DNA from: Paulownia fortunei
Taxonomy: Eukaryota > Streptophyta > Magnoliopsida > Lamiales > Paulowniaceae
Direction: 5' to 3'
DNA: 64,000 bases
Assembly (NCBI GenBank): GCA_019321725.1
Contig: CM033107.1
Span: 26,403,445 to 26,467,444, forward strand
The notes below the pieces were generated by a model. That model did no database searches. It saw only the letters and a program-made list of their open reading frames with translations, and was not told where the DNA came from. Below, one piece after another: positions 28,473 to 39,914 of this stretch (positions are counted from its first letter, which is position 1; each line of letters opens with the position of its first letter). The position numbers were made by a program, and so were the translations under genes.

Positions 28473-31400
28473 AAAAACCTAACTGTAAGGCAGCCGTTGG
28501 ATCAGAATGCGGACGGTGATGGATTTATTCGCCGCCTGATTGATTAATTCTGAGTTGCCGACCAGGGCCACGTTTTCGTTTTTCCATTCCTGTTTTTTTT
28601 TTTTTTTTTGGTCTTTCTTTCTGTTTTTATTTTGGTTAGTTTGGGCCATTGTGTGGAGGGAATATACATTTGAGAAGGAATATGATTTTTGTTTTTGGTT
28701 AATTTGGGGAAGAACATTATAGAGTTGTGATTTTGTAATTGAAATAATTTATGAAATTTAATTTGATTTAATGAGACTGGTGATTGATCTATCTTTAAAT
28801 TGGTATAATTAGGTTTCAACAACCCTTGTTTTGTAAAGTTTGGTAATAAATATAGATTGAAGATATGGTAAGCAACACCGATTGTGCATAAAAAGATTTA
28901 ACAACTTAAAGCATGACTCTAGTCTAAAGTATCATATTTAGGAGTTATTTGATCAAAATATTTTTTATTAGATTTTTAATTTATAATTAAATCAATTTAT
29001 AAAAATAATGTTTGAGTATACATTAGCAAATGATGCTTAGATTTACAATTAATTCACAACGAACAGAAAAAAAAAAATCAAAATTTTCATAAGTCCATTC
29101 CATTTAATCAATTAAATGGATTATAAGAATGATTGAATCGGTTTTTGTGATTTGATCAAAATAATTTAAACCAAACAAACAAGTTTTAGAAAATTATGAT
29201 ATAGTTAACAGTTTTAATAGAGAATTATCAATCACGTGACCTTTTTCTAAAAGAAAATTTCTGCAATATGAATGAATTTTATTTCACTATATTTGAATAT
29301 GTTGTATCATAACCTTGCGTGATCATCTCTCTTATCCTTCTTAATTAACGAAGTCAGAAATACCAAGAAAGAGAGAAAGATTGGGCTTTATGCAGACAAA
29401 GATTTGGGCTACTATTGGGTTTTCATATTTTCTTTTGTTTTATTTTCAGTTTGCAATCCAATACATGGCCGAATAGATCTGTAAGTTAATAGAAATAAAA
29501 ACAATTAATAGCGTGTTTGAAATCATTTAAAATTAATTTTTAAATATAAAAATTTATTTATAAAAAAATTATATATTTAATAATTATTTTTAAATAAATT
29601 ATTTTTTCAAAATAAAATTTTAAAAAAATGTAAAATTGTATTTTTTGAATTTTTTTTCTTATACTTTTATTGATTGGGCGTTAAAATATATTTTTATTAA
29701 ATACTTAATAATAATTATAAGTATTATAAATAAAAATAAAAATAAAAATAACTAAATCTACTTGTTCTGTGATTTTTTATTGAGTTATTATAAGTGTTAT
29801 TAATAGATAAAATTGATAAATAATCCAAAAAAAGAAGAAGAAGAAAGAAGACGACGATAACCACGACTCTGCCTGCTTTGGGGTCAAACGTGGAATTTTG
29901 ACTGGCCAATTGATATTAAATAAGCTACAAAAAAAATTTAAACAGGAAGCAAGTTGCCGACCACCCTCATCGACACGAATGAACAACTGAGTATTGTTTC
30001 TAACAAATTCTATTGTACTACACCAAAAAGAATAAAATCCAAAATAGTTAAATTCAATGTTTCAACAAGGTTGTAATCAATGGAAAAAATATTTTAAAGA
30101 AAAATTGTCAAATGATTATATTAAAATTATCATTAATTATATATATTTAATGACAATAATTTTTGTTTCAGTCACAATAATGATTTTAAAAAATTTAATA
30201 GTGACATGAATTGAATATAAATAGTCACTATTTAATTATTAAAAATATAAAAAATTGCATATGAATTATCACTACTTAAAATTAACAGCACATATAGAGT
30301 CGAAATTTAATGACAATACATAATGATTTATTGTTATACTTGTATTGTTACTGTATATTCTTATTAATTATCAAAAATGATATTTAAAATACAGTACTTA
30401 TTATTAAGTTTGTGAAAGTTTATTATTTTGATAAACTTAAAGTTATTATCGCTTCATATATATCATTAATAATAATTTTTACATATTACTTAATGTTTTA
30501 CTAGTATTATTTTTTTTGTAGTTAAAGCTAATAAGATTTTGCCTAAATAACAGGGTTTAGGCTCTAAGATTGAGAGATATTCAGTTCAAGTTCTATCAAT
30601 GTAATTGTAAATCTATTTGCACAACAATTTTTTATATTAATATGTGATAATAAACGAGATGTATTCTATTGTTTAGGAATGACAATAAATTGAGTTTAAA
30701 ATCAAACCCGTTTCAGACTCGTCCCCCTTGAAATATATTTTTACTATCACAAATGGGTTTGAGGCAGGTTTTAGATTTTTATATTCAAACTCGCATGTTT
30801 TAATTTTTTTTAAGAAAAAATATTATATATATTTATGTGATACTTTTCAAATAATTGCAGTGGTATTATTTTCAAAAAAATATATTTTTTAATATTTTTA
30901 AAAATCACAAAAATTGGTGATGAGATTCTTAAATTTGGATAGGTCTTTATACCATAAATAAACAATAGATTTGGATAGAAGATTTGGTGATGAGATTCAT
31001 AAATTACTTGTACAAATTTCGTTTTTCTTTCTTATAAGTTTACTTCTAAGGATAAAATATTACACATTTAATTCGATTATTAATAAATACATACAATTAT
31101 ATATATACATGTATGTGTATAAGTGGCTGCCCTGATTGAGAAAGGGAGTTAGGATCAGTTGGGATATGATCAGGACATGATTGATCCATTTGTAACTGTA
31201 CTTCAACTTCCCTAAAATTGAAAAGAATAAAGTTCAACAATAACACCAAGAAACCTAATTTCTCAATCAAATATATTTTACTGATAAGATCAGAATAAAT
31301 TAGATTTTTTTAAAGGACTACATCTTAAATAAACTAATTACATAAAAAAAAAACAAATATAGTGATTTTTAATCGCGACAAGTTTTATCAGTATAAAAAA

Positions 31401-32985
31401 TATCCTAATATTATTATTAAAATAAGTTAGTGATGAAATATCACTAGGTCGTTACTATAACTACTATGACGCTAAATATTTAGTAACAATAAAAAAAAAA
31501 ATTGTCACTAATGCTCAACACTTTCAATAATTAAAAATATTATAAAATATCGTCACAATATATGTATATTTGGTATATGACATAAAGGAATATAAATATG
31601 TAAAATGACATCAAAATTAATGCATGCTTAGTAACAAGTATATTACAAATTTTATTCATCCTATTGGAAACAAGAAATCTAAAGTGATACATTGAATATA
31701 AAGTTGGTAGATTGTATTGAGTTGTACTAACTACAAAATCACTATGCTATATATTTGTGATAGCATTTGTCGTATTAGCTTTAAAAAAAACACAAAGTTA
31801 AGTCCCAATTTGATGGCCAACTCAAAACAGTTAGGTAACGAAGTTTCCACAAACACCCAATTTTTAAATAGGTCCATTTTTCTTTTTCTGTTTTTTCAGT
31901 TATGTTCTTGATTTTTAACTTCGATTCAGCACTACTATATAAAAATGGAAAGCAAGTTCGAACGGACAGACGGTTGCCGCCTTTCTCAAAGTTCCAGAAA
32001 TTAACTTTGCTGAGAATTTTCTTCAACAACCGAGAATATCATATATATTAGTAGGCATGCAATGTGGCATGTGATCCTGTGTTGTTGGGGGCATGCGCTT
32101 TTGCTCTTTTCGATTGTTTATCATTTGCGTCCTGCCTTGTTGAACACTCGTTTCATGTTAATTTAATTTATTTTTGTATATATTTTATGTATAGATGAAG
32201 GGTGGCGTCCTGCCTTGTTGAACACTCGTTTCATGTAAATTTGATTTATTTTTGTATATATTTTTATGTGTAGATGAAGGATGGATGTGTTGATGTGATT
32301 CAAATTTCTGTACGTTACATAATAAAGTTGTTAGAAAATATAAAAAATTAACTTATCATCTAAAATTTTTTGAACTAGAATAATAGAAATTCTAGAATTT
32401 TTTTGTGGGTTTAGGCAGCATGGGAATGCACTTTGTTGAAAATCAATGTTATCAATTAAATTATTAGGTTATGTGTATTGCAATTTGTGTGGATTCAAAT
32501 TAATTAGTTTAATTAAATATGTGGCGTGTATTTCATTTATTATTCTATAAATACCCAAGTCTCTAACCTTGTAAATCATAAAAAAGTGAAGAAAAAAATA
32601 AGATTAGTAGTCTTATATATAAGAGTGTAATCTTGTTAGGTTTAAATGTTTGTAAGAATTGAGAGTTTTATTTATAATATCTCAAAATTTAATAAATTTT
32701 TGTTGTGTTTCCAATTTTAGAGTAAATTTTTTATTCAAAAAATAAAATTTAGAATCATGTATTCTAAATTTTTCTCCACACACTTACCATAATACCATTG
32801 ATTTTGCATGCTTAGCTTACCAAAACTTTATGATATTCTGATAACAAAGTCTAGAACTTGGTTTTGAAATGGTGTGGCAACTACTTAATTATATATGATA
32901 ATGATGGTTACTTATTTAATTAGGACTATATATTATCACATTCTCAAAAGGAATAAATTAGTAAAACGTGTTGATGTGATTGCAG
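28473..32985. other. Intergenic desert with repeat traces
   Basis: No gene is supported over 4.5 kb. The sequence is over 70% A/T by eye. Between about 30110 and 30420 and again 31360-31560, words such as 'gtcact', 'agtgac' and 'tagtaacaat' recur in both orientations, which may be subterminal repeats of a dead DNA transposon. A 78-bp tandem duplication lies at 32127-32282. Confidence 0.45.
32127..32282. repeat. Two-copy tandem repeat, 78-bp period
   Basis: The segment beginning 'gcgtcctgccttgttgaaca' at 32127 is repeated from 32205 with only a few changes, ending with 'agatgaaggatgg' against 'agatgaagggtgg'. The two copies abut directly, so this is a recent tandem duplication. Confidence 0.85.
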
Positions 32986-34711
32986 GCATGGGATTTTCCA
33001 GTTGCTAAGTGGTTGGGCCGATGGGACACAACTACCCCTACCACTTCACCATAACAAGGCAGGAGGGACTCTGTTGCATGCTCATGTCCAGTGGCTCCGG
33101 GCCACGGTTTATGGGGCCCTAATCATCCGGCCCAGATCGGGTCGCCACATAGGGAAATCCCAATAGTCCGTGGTATGTAATATATGTGTGTGTGTGTGTG
33201 TAAATAGCTACAATTGCTCAACTGGTAATCTTATAACTATGTAAAAAAAATTAAAGTTTATAGTCTTCAATGAGGATCATATATAATAGAATTGTAACTG
33301 GAGAATGGTGGAGCGCTAATGTTATTGACGTGAAGAACCAAGCAATAACTACCGGAGCTACACTACACCCATCACATGCATATACTATTGATGGTCGGCC
33401 TGGAGATCTCTATCCATGTTCTTCTGAGTATCAGATGAAAAAACACATCCACACGCTAAATTTGCATTTTCATGATCAGGTTTAATAATTTCTTAATGTG
33501 ATGTAGATACATTTATGTTAAATGTGCCGCAAGGAAAAACAATCTCTTCCGTATAATCAATATTGGGCTGAACAATCAGCTATTTTTCAAGATAGCCAAT
33601 CACAGCATGACAGTACGACAGTAGTAGCAGTTGACGGGTCGTATACGAATCTCTATATTACAGACGTTGTCGTAGTGGCACGGGACAGACCACCGACGTC
33701 CTCTTGACCGCCGATCAGACGCCGGGGCGGTACTGTATGGGAGCAAGTCCTTATACGGCAGGTGTTACATTCGATAACACTACCACAATCGGGATTGTAG
33801 TCTATAATGGATCAGTAAAGTCCAAGCCCATAATGCCTATTCTTCCGGCCTTCAACGACACACCCACAGGCCACAAATTTTTCAGCAATCTAACAGGGCT
33901 GGTTTCCGGGCCGTTTTGGAGTCCTGTCCCTCGTGAAATTGATGAACACATGTTCATTACTGTCGGCCTTGGCCTGGCTGCTTGTGGAGCTCCAGGGAAC
34001 ACATCTTGTGCAGGCCCATTTGTGCAAAGAATGGCAGCAAGCATGAACCTTCCAATTTCCCACTAAACTGTCAATGTTGGAGGCCTTTTTCAGAAATGTT
34101 GGTGGGATATACACCACTGACTTTCCTAATACTCGACCATTACAATTCGACAACACAACGCGAATAACAGCCTCAACCAAACACTCCTAATGACAACAAA
34201 ATCGACTAAAGTGAAGAAAGTCAAGTTCAATGCCACGGTTGAGATTATGATACAAAATACGGCTTTAATTGGGGTGGAAAATCACCCGATGCACTTACAC
34301 GGGTTCAATTTCTTCGTCTTGGCTCAAGGTTTTGGCAATTATAATCCCGCAATTGATAGTAAAAAGTTCAACTTTGATAATCCACAAGAACGTAACACCA
34401 TTGCCGTTCCTGTGGGTGGGTGGATGGGCTGTCATTAGATTTCTGCAAACAATCCAGGTAATTGTTATATATCTCTTAAATTTATAGAAACTTGTTGATC
34501 CCAGGTGAGTGAGAAGTGATTTTGGGACTATATTTTTAAAATTGCGTAACAAATGCAATTTTCAGGTGTATGGTTGATGCATTGTCATTAGGATGTGCTC
34601 TTGCCTTGGGGTCTAGGATTAGGAACAGCTCTCATCGTTTAAAATGGGCCAACACCAACAACAGCGCTGCCCCCACCTCCTCCCGATTTTCCCAAATGCT
34701 ATTTGTCTTAG
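32986..34711 (+). pseudogene. Laccase (multicopper oxidase) pseudogene
   Basis: Secreted plant laccases oxidise monolignols and other phenolics using four coppers. Here the family's order of motifs is kept but the frame is broken repeatedly. 32986-33170 gives [13 protein letters not shown], then after a deletion and frame change [20 protein letters not shown], ending at TAG. 33290-33480 gives GEWWSANVIDVKNQA and AYTIDGRPGDLYPCSS. 33554-33710 gives TVVAVDGSYTNLYITDVVV, then a lost base. 33704-34066 is a long clean block with ASPYTAG, LPAFNDTPTGHKFFSNLTGL and EIDEHMFITVGLGLA. 34190-34430 gives [16 protein letters not shown] and [20 protein letters not shown], then a frame change at the GGWAVIRF motif. 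The final piece (34564-34711) reads GVWLMHCH, stop, DVLLPWGLG, so the Leu after HCH is a stop and the following T1-site His is Leu. The first exon with the signal peptide is not found. The relatively clean middle suggests loss is not ancient. Confidence 0.9.
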
Positions 34712-35211
34712 GGAATACACAATTTTTTTCATCATGTCATTTTATTTTTTTTAGAAATTTATTTATTTAGTTTGAAAGGTATATACATAGTCAGCTAACA
34801 ATGTAAACGTTCTCTTTTAGTCCCCAAGGACCCCAACTTGTAAGTGGTGTGATGAACTTTTTTTTTGCTTGGATCATAGTCTTGTTTGGTGAAGCAATAA
34901 TTTCTTTCGGAATATAATTAATTCCACAAATTCAAATATTTGATGTTGTGCAAATGGCAACAAATCCAGGCGCACAGCCGAGAGATCATATAGTAAAAAG
35001 ATAATAATATTTATTACAATCAAATATTAAAGATTGTATGTCACACAAAGACTTGAATAAAACCCATTTCGAAACAACGAACCCAAACATTCCCCCTTCT
35101 CTCCTCAAAATATAGGTACTATACCAACAATATTCTTGCTCCTCATTTCTTTACAATAATTTAATGAATTATGAGCTCAAAACTCCGTATATAGGTATTC
35201 GTTGAGATAAA
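34712..35211. other. Intergenic spacer between laccase relic and PAR1
   Basis: About 500 AT-rich bases with no gene. The right half probably carries the PAR1 3' UTR (minus strand). Confidence 0.5.
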
Positions 35212-36441
35212 TTAAAAAGCAGCTGGAGCAGGAGTAGGAGCAATGGAGTCATCCACCGTAGCAGGGGCGGCGCCACCACTGCTGCTCAAAAGCTCCAACA
35301 TCGCACGGTGGGGGCTGGACTTCTGTTTCTCGCAGAGAGTTGGCAAAAACACTCCTACACAATTTTTAACAAAAAATTAAATAAATAATGACCATAATAT
35401 CATAATCCAACACAATCCACATTTCTAATGCCATAATTAAAATGTAGTTATGCGCAATCCTATTTATAAAAAGGATATACTTTGATTAGATTTCAAGAAA
35501 TTATGGAGGGCAAGCAAAGTATAGTAAGTAAAGTAGTAATTAGCTTTTAATTATACAAAGCTAATACTGGCTACGAAATCCATATACATGGTGTACTGAA
35601 TTAATGAATTTAGGTCAAATATTCTATAAAAAATAGAATATTTAAAACATGGATGTTGAATCAGTGTAAATGCATCATATGTTGCAGTACAAGGGGTTAA
35701 TATAAGAAACCCTCAATTTAACATTAAAGTTTCCAAAACAAAACTAAAATTCTCTTACCTTCACCAGCAGCGAGGTTGAAATAAAGGTCGACAATGTTGG
35801 GGCAGTTCTGGTAGCAAGTCGGCGAGCAGAGGCTTGAGGTGAACTCCGGCGTGAGGAAGGCATCAGAGGATATTCCGACGAATCTACGGTCAACACCGCA
35901 CGCAACCACGCACTGATCAGTCTCTATGTGACCAGCCAATCTCTCCACCACCACCTCCGATGTCTTGCACGTGTAATCAAGGTTCCCTTGTTCATTCTTG
36001 TAGTTCTCTAGCACGCACCTCTTCCCGGACGATGCAATCGCGAAGGAGCAGAGATTCTCAGCCAAATTCTCACAGACCACCTCGGCTATACATACAAAAT
36101 CAATCACAAGTTTTAGTATTTTTTTTTTTTAAATGCCCAATTTTTGGCAAATTCTTGTCCAAACCTGGTAAATTATTTACGACACTTACACCATAAATGA
36201 ATACTTCTCGATACGAGCTTAAATGATTTGAGTTCAACCAAACTATAATCCCACTTTTTTTTTTAATGCACTAAAAATCCTTTGGCACGAAAGTGTTTAG
36301 ATAATAGAAGACTATATTGCATGAGGACAATGAGATAAAAGAAAATAGAAGAGTGCTCAAAAAGTGCATACCTAGTGTTCCTTGGAGGAAGAGAGAGCAG
36401 GCAAAGAAGAGAATCACTGACAATTTCATTGAAGAAGCCAT
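35212..36441 (-). CDS. PAR1 (photoassimilate-responsive 1) family secreted protein
   Basis: PAR1 proteins are small plant-specific secreted proteins first noted as sugar-responsive transcripts in tobacco; the biochemical role is unknown. Three exons (36441-36372, 36085-35759, 35354-35212) join in phase into 179 residues. The start MASSMKLSVILFFACSLFLQ is a signal peptide ending near GTLG. The mature part has the family Cys pattern: VVCENL, NLCSF, KRCVLENY, YTCKTSEVVVE, DQCVVACGVDR, SLCSPTCYQNCPNIVDLYFNL and TLCEKQK. The tail is Ala/Pro-rich and ends in AAF. Introns have GT..AG ends. A TATA-like TATATAA lies on the minus strand about 105 bases upstream (36548-36554). No damage seen. Position next to a plastid FBPase matches my memory of Arabidopsis At3g54040/At3g54050. 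Confidence 0.92.
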
Positions 36442-36547
36442 TCCTTTCTTTGAGGTTTTGGTCTAGGTGATGTAGAGATTTTCTGGTGAAGAAACAAAGA
36501 AAGATCAAATGGGGTTTGATGGAAAGATTTGATGGGGGAGTTGTGTT

Positions 36548-36554
36548 TATATAA
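36548..36554 (-). promoter_or_regulatory. TATA box of PAR1
   Basis: TATATAA on the minus strand, about 105 bases before the ATG, is a suitable core-promoter position for the PAR1 gene. Confidence 0.5.
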
Positions 36555-36559
36555 GGTGG

Positions 36560-38654
36560 TGAAGAGATAATTGTACTTGTAAATTATATGGGCTTGTGAA
36601 TTACTCCATATTTGTGCAAAGGTTTGGTTGCATGTATCTCCCGGAATCTTGACGCATTCTCTAAATTTTAGGTGTTGAACAACCGGAAAATGGAGATTTT
36701 GGCCCTGATTTTTCATTTCCTTGTTTGAAAATTATTATTACTTTTAATATTTAATAATATATATATATATATGGGCTGTATAAAATTCGATGTGTAGTTT
36801 TATTCGAGTTGAAGCCTGAGAAGTGTAAAGACGTGTTCGGATGTCTGCACGTTTAATTGAAGCTTCGGACTTTTGGAAGCTTCTTTAATCACGTAAGCAT
36901 GGCCCCGACTCAGACATTCTGATTCTTGTATACAAGTATTAGATATTGATTTTCACTTGCATGATAAGGTTGTCGAATATGAGTTAATTTTTTGTCTTTC
37001 AGAGTTATAGTAGTCCGTAGAGTTTAAGCTTATTTAAATTCGGTCCCATCTGTTTTTGGTACGTGTTTTTAGAACTATAATGTTAGAGTTTAGTATAAAT
37101 GCACATTAATTTAATTTTTGAGTTATAGTTAAATAGTGGGCTTTATTTCTTTAGTATGTTTGATAAACGCATTTTAAGTGGCATAAATTAAGTTTAGGCA
37201 AACCTAATGCAAGCCAAACCAACCTTAATTCGATCTTTTCTTTTCTTCTTTGTGTTTCTGTAAATCTTTTAAAGGGAAATGATATTAAGTATTTGTATAT
37301 TTCTTGTGTTTTTCATGCATATTATCATGCCCTCCTTTTATGGTAAGAAATCATTTTGATTTGATAATATTAAGTAGCTGCATTAATTAAGTTGCATGAT
37401 ATAAAGACAGAAAAAAAAATAAAAAATGTGGCTCCAAGTCCGTAAAATGATGGAGAAGTTTTTCTAGGTTGACCTAAATTTATCAAAAAGAATAAAGTGT
37501 GGCTTGCACCCAATAAAATGGCTCCCACGTCTGAAAGAGTATTACACATATTTCAAGTTGGTGCAAGAAAAGCATATAGAAAAGATCTACTTCCATCTGT
37601 GTTTGAGTCGTGGGTTTTATATTATATTATTAGGTTTCTTTATGTTGTTAAACAAAGTCTTATTACAGTAGTATACAATTGAATTTCTTGTCCTGTTATC
37701 ATTTATATGATGTCCATATAATAAACGTACTACTTTATAATTCAATGTTTTTTTCTTGCACTTTTTAAATCCAACGAAAAGTACTTGTATAATTGCATTG
37801 AATAGTCAAACAATGCATTTTTAAGTATAATTTATATCGTACTCAACGAATAATTCATTACTTTGAAGAAAATCTTGAAACACTTTAAGTTCAATTTGAA
37901 ATACAATTTTTGTAGTCAAAACTATTTTTGGAATGCTGATTGAATCTTGGATTAAAGATGTTTTATTTTATACTATAGAAGTGTTAACTATCATCATTAG
38001 GTAAATATCTCAATAATAATGTCATAATAGTAGGTTAATTTATTCAGCCGCACCCAAAAGAGTTTTAACATATATAAACATGATTTTACCATAAGTTTGT
38101 AAAATTTCATCTTTCTCATTTACTTTTAAATCAATTTTTTTACTGCAACTTAAAAAAAAAAAAGATAATAAAATAAAGGATTAGAGATCTATACCCCCAT
38201 TTTACCAAGCATACGGCAGCATTACTCATGGGCTGATTCGCTATGTGGCACATTTCCACAGGCCAAGCTACTGTAAATTAGGGATAGTAATGAAGTGATC
38301 TAAATTCGGACTCCATGCATTGTTTGGAATATATTTTTAAATTTGTAAATAGGTTTGGGGGTGAATTTTAATATTTTATTTTTAAATTTGTCCCTTTTTG
38401 TTTAATTTTTTATTTTAATTTATATGTATTTATGTAATATTTTTTTAAAAATATATTTTTTAAAAAAAATTAATGTTGTTACTTTAAAATATATATTTTT
38501 ATATTTTTAAATTTATAAAGTAAATTTAACGGATTTAATGGGTTTCACTCAAACTCGAAAGATCCAGATTCTGATCCTTAAAAATTTTGGAGGCACAAAT
38601 TTTGAATTTTAATAAACCTTCGTCATTATCATTTTTACTCTAAATAAATCAGCC

Positions 38655-38688
<34 letters not shown>

Positions 38689-39914
38689 GAGTTGAAGAGA
38701 AGAAAATTGCAGCCAGTAGCCCAAAATTACTTTTCGAACATGTATTGATTTTAAGGGCGGGGACAGCAACGTAAGGTGTGCAATCCGCGATTCAAAAGTC
38801 GGATTGTACATTTGTAGTGTCTGTAGGATGGGTTAGAACATAGAAGGACTTCCATGATCTCCATTCCCCAAGTACATGTAACATGGTTACATCATTCTTC
38901 GTTGAAAGTGTATAAGATGTCCTTCAATGTTTTGGTAAAAAAATTTAGGAGAAAAAATTATAAGTTTCTAGAATAAATGTTGGGAGCTTATAATTTAAAA
39001 AAAAAATAATTAAGAAAACCCAACTTATTTATTAAAATTCTCACACTCTCTTTTAATTTGACCATATAGATTAACAACATTGCTACTAAAATCATATAAA
39101 CTCTGTATTTCTATTTTATCGAACACTTCAAAAATTCTTTTTTAAAAAATGTAGCATTTTGTAAACTCTAAAAATATCTCGTAAAATATAAAATTATAAG
39201 ATGTCAATTAATAAGTTTAACTACACAACTCTATGTCTAATGTTCTAGATGTGTTGCTAAATCCCTATACTTAGGGGATTTGAATGGCCTTCATTTCCCA
39301 AAAAACGTGTATGTATAAACATGTTTGTCTAGGTTTCTTTTCAAAATATTTGGCTGGCACCATATTTTCCTCTGTTCTCTTAAAACAAACCTTAGTTGTA
39401 GACACAGATTTTTATCTAAAAAAGGGAGCTGCCTCCGATCATGAACTGGATTATTTACGCCTGAGCCTAATATCTACCACCTACAACCCGGTCTCGGACT
39501 CAATTTTGGGCTTCACAGAAAGTAGTTCAGCCCAAAACTTAGTTGGTCATGGCCTCAGTTAAGTCAACTGGACTCAAACATGATACCCAAATTAAACTTT
39601 AACTTTTGGGCTCATACTACTTCGTCCCATCTGCCTGGTTTGTGCTGCTGAAGAGATTCGTATTTCAACTCAAACCAGGAGTAGGCGAGGATTTGAAGTG
39701 GGACCCACATCCATGCAATTCTTACCAGCCTTGCAATCTCTCCAAAAATCATCTTTAAAAAAAATATATAAAAAAAAAGAAAAATCTAAACATTGAAGCA
39801 GGGTCACAAATTAGCATATTACTGAGAATCTAAAGCTAAAATCAGAACGAAAAAATAAAATAAAAACAAAGAAAGGAAGGAAAAAAAAAAGAAAAGAAAG
39901 AAAAGAATACCACC
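36560..39914. other. Intergenic, AT-rich
   Basis: No gene is supported. A long (TA)n microsatellite lies at about 38658-38686, and A/T homopolymers are common. The last 100 bases are an A/G-rich tract (39840-39910) that would be the FBPase leader. Confidence 0.5.
38658..38686. repeat. (TA)n microsatellite
   Basis: About 14 TA units in a row. Similar but shorter arrays occur at 23153-23172 ((AT)n) and 33185-33201 ((TG)n). Confidence 0.9.

Noticed and set aside
34190..34440. A stand-alone small cupredoxin gene
   Set aside because: The segment is the copper-binding C-terminal block of the laccase relic; upstream blocks of the same family lie in order.
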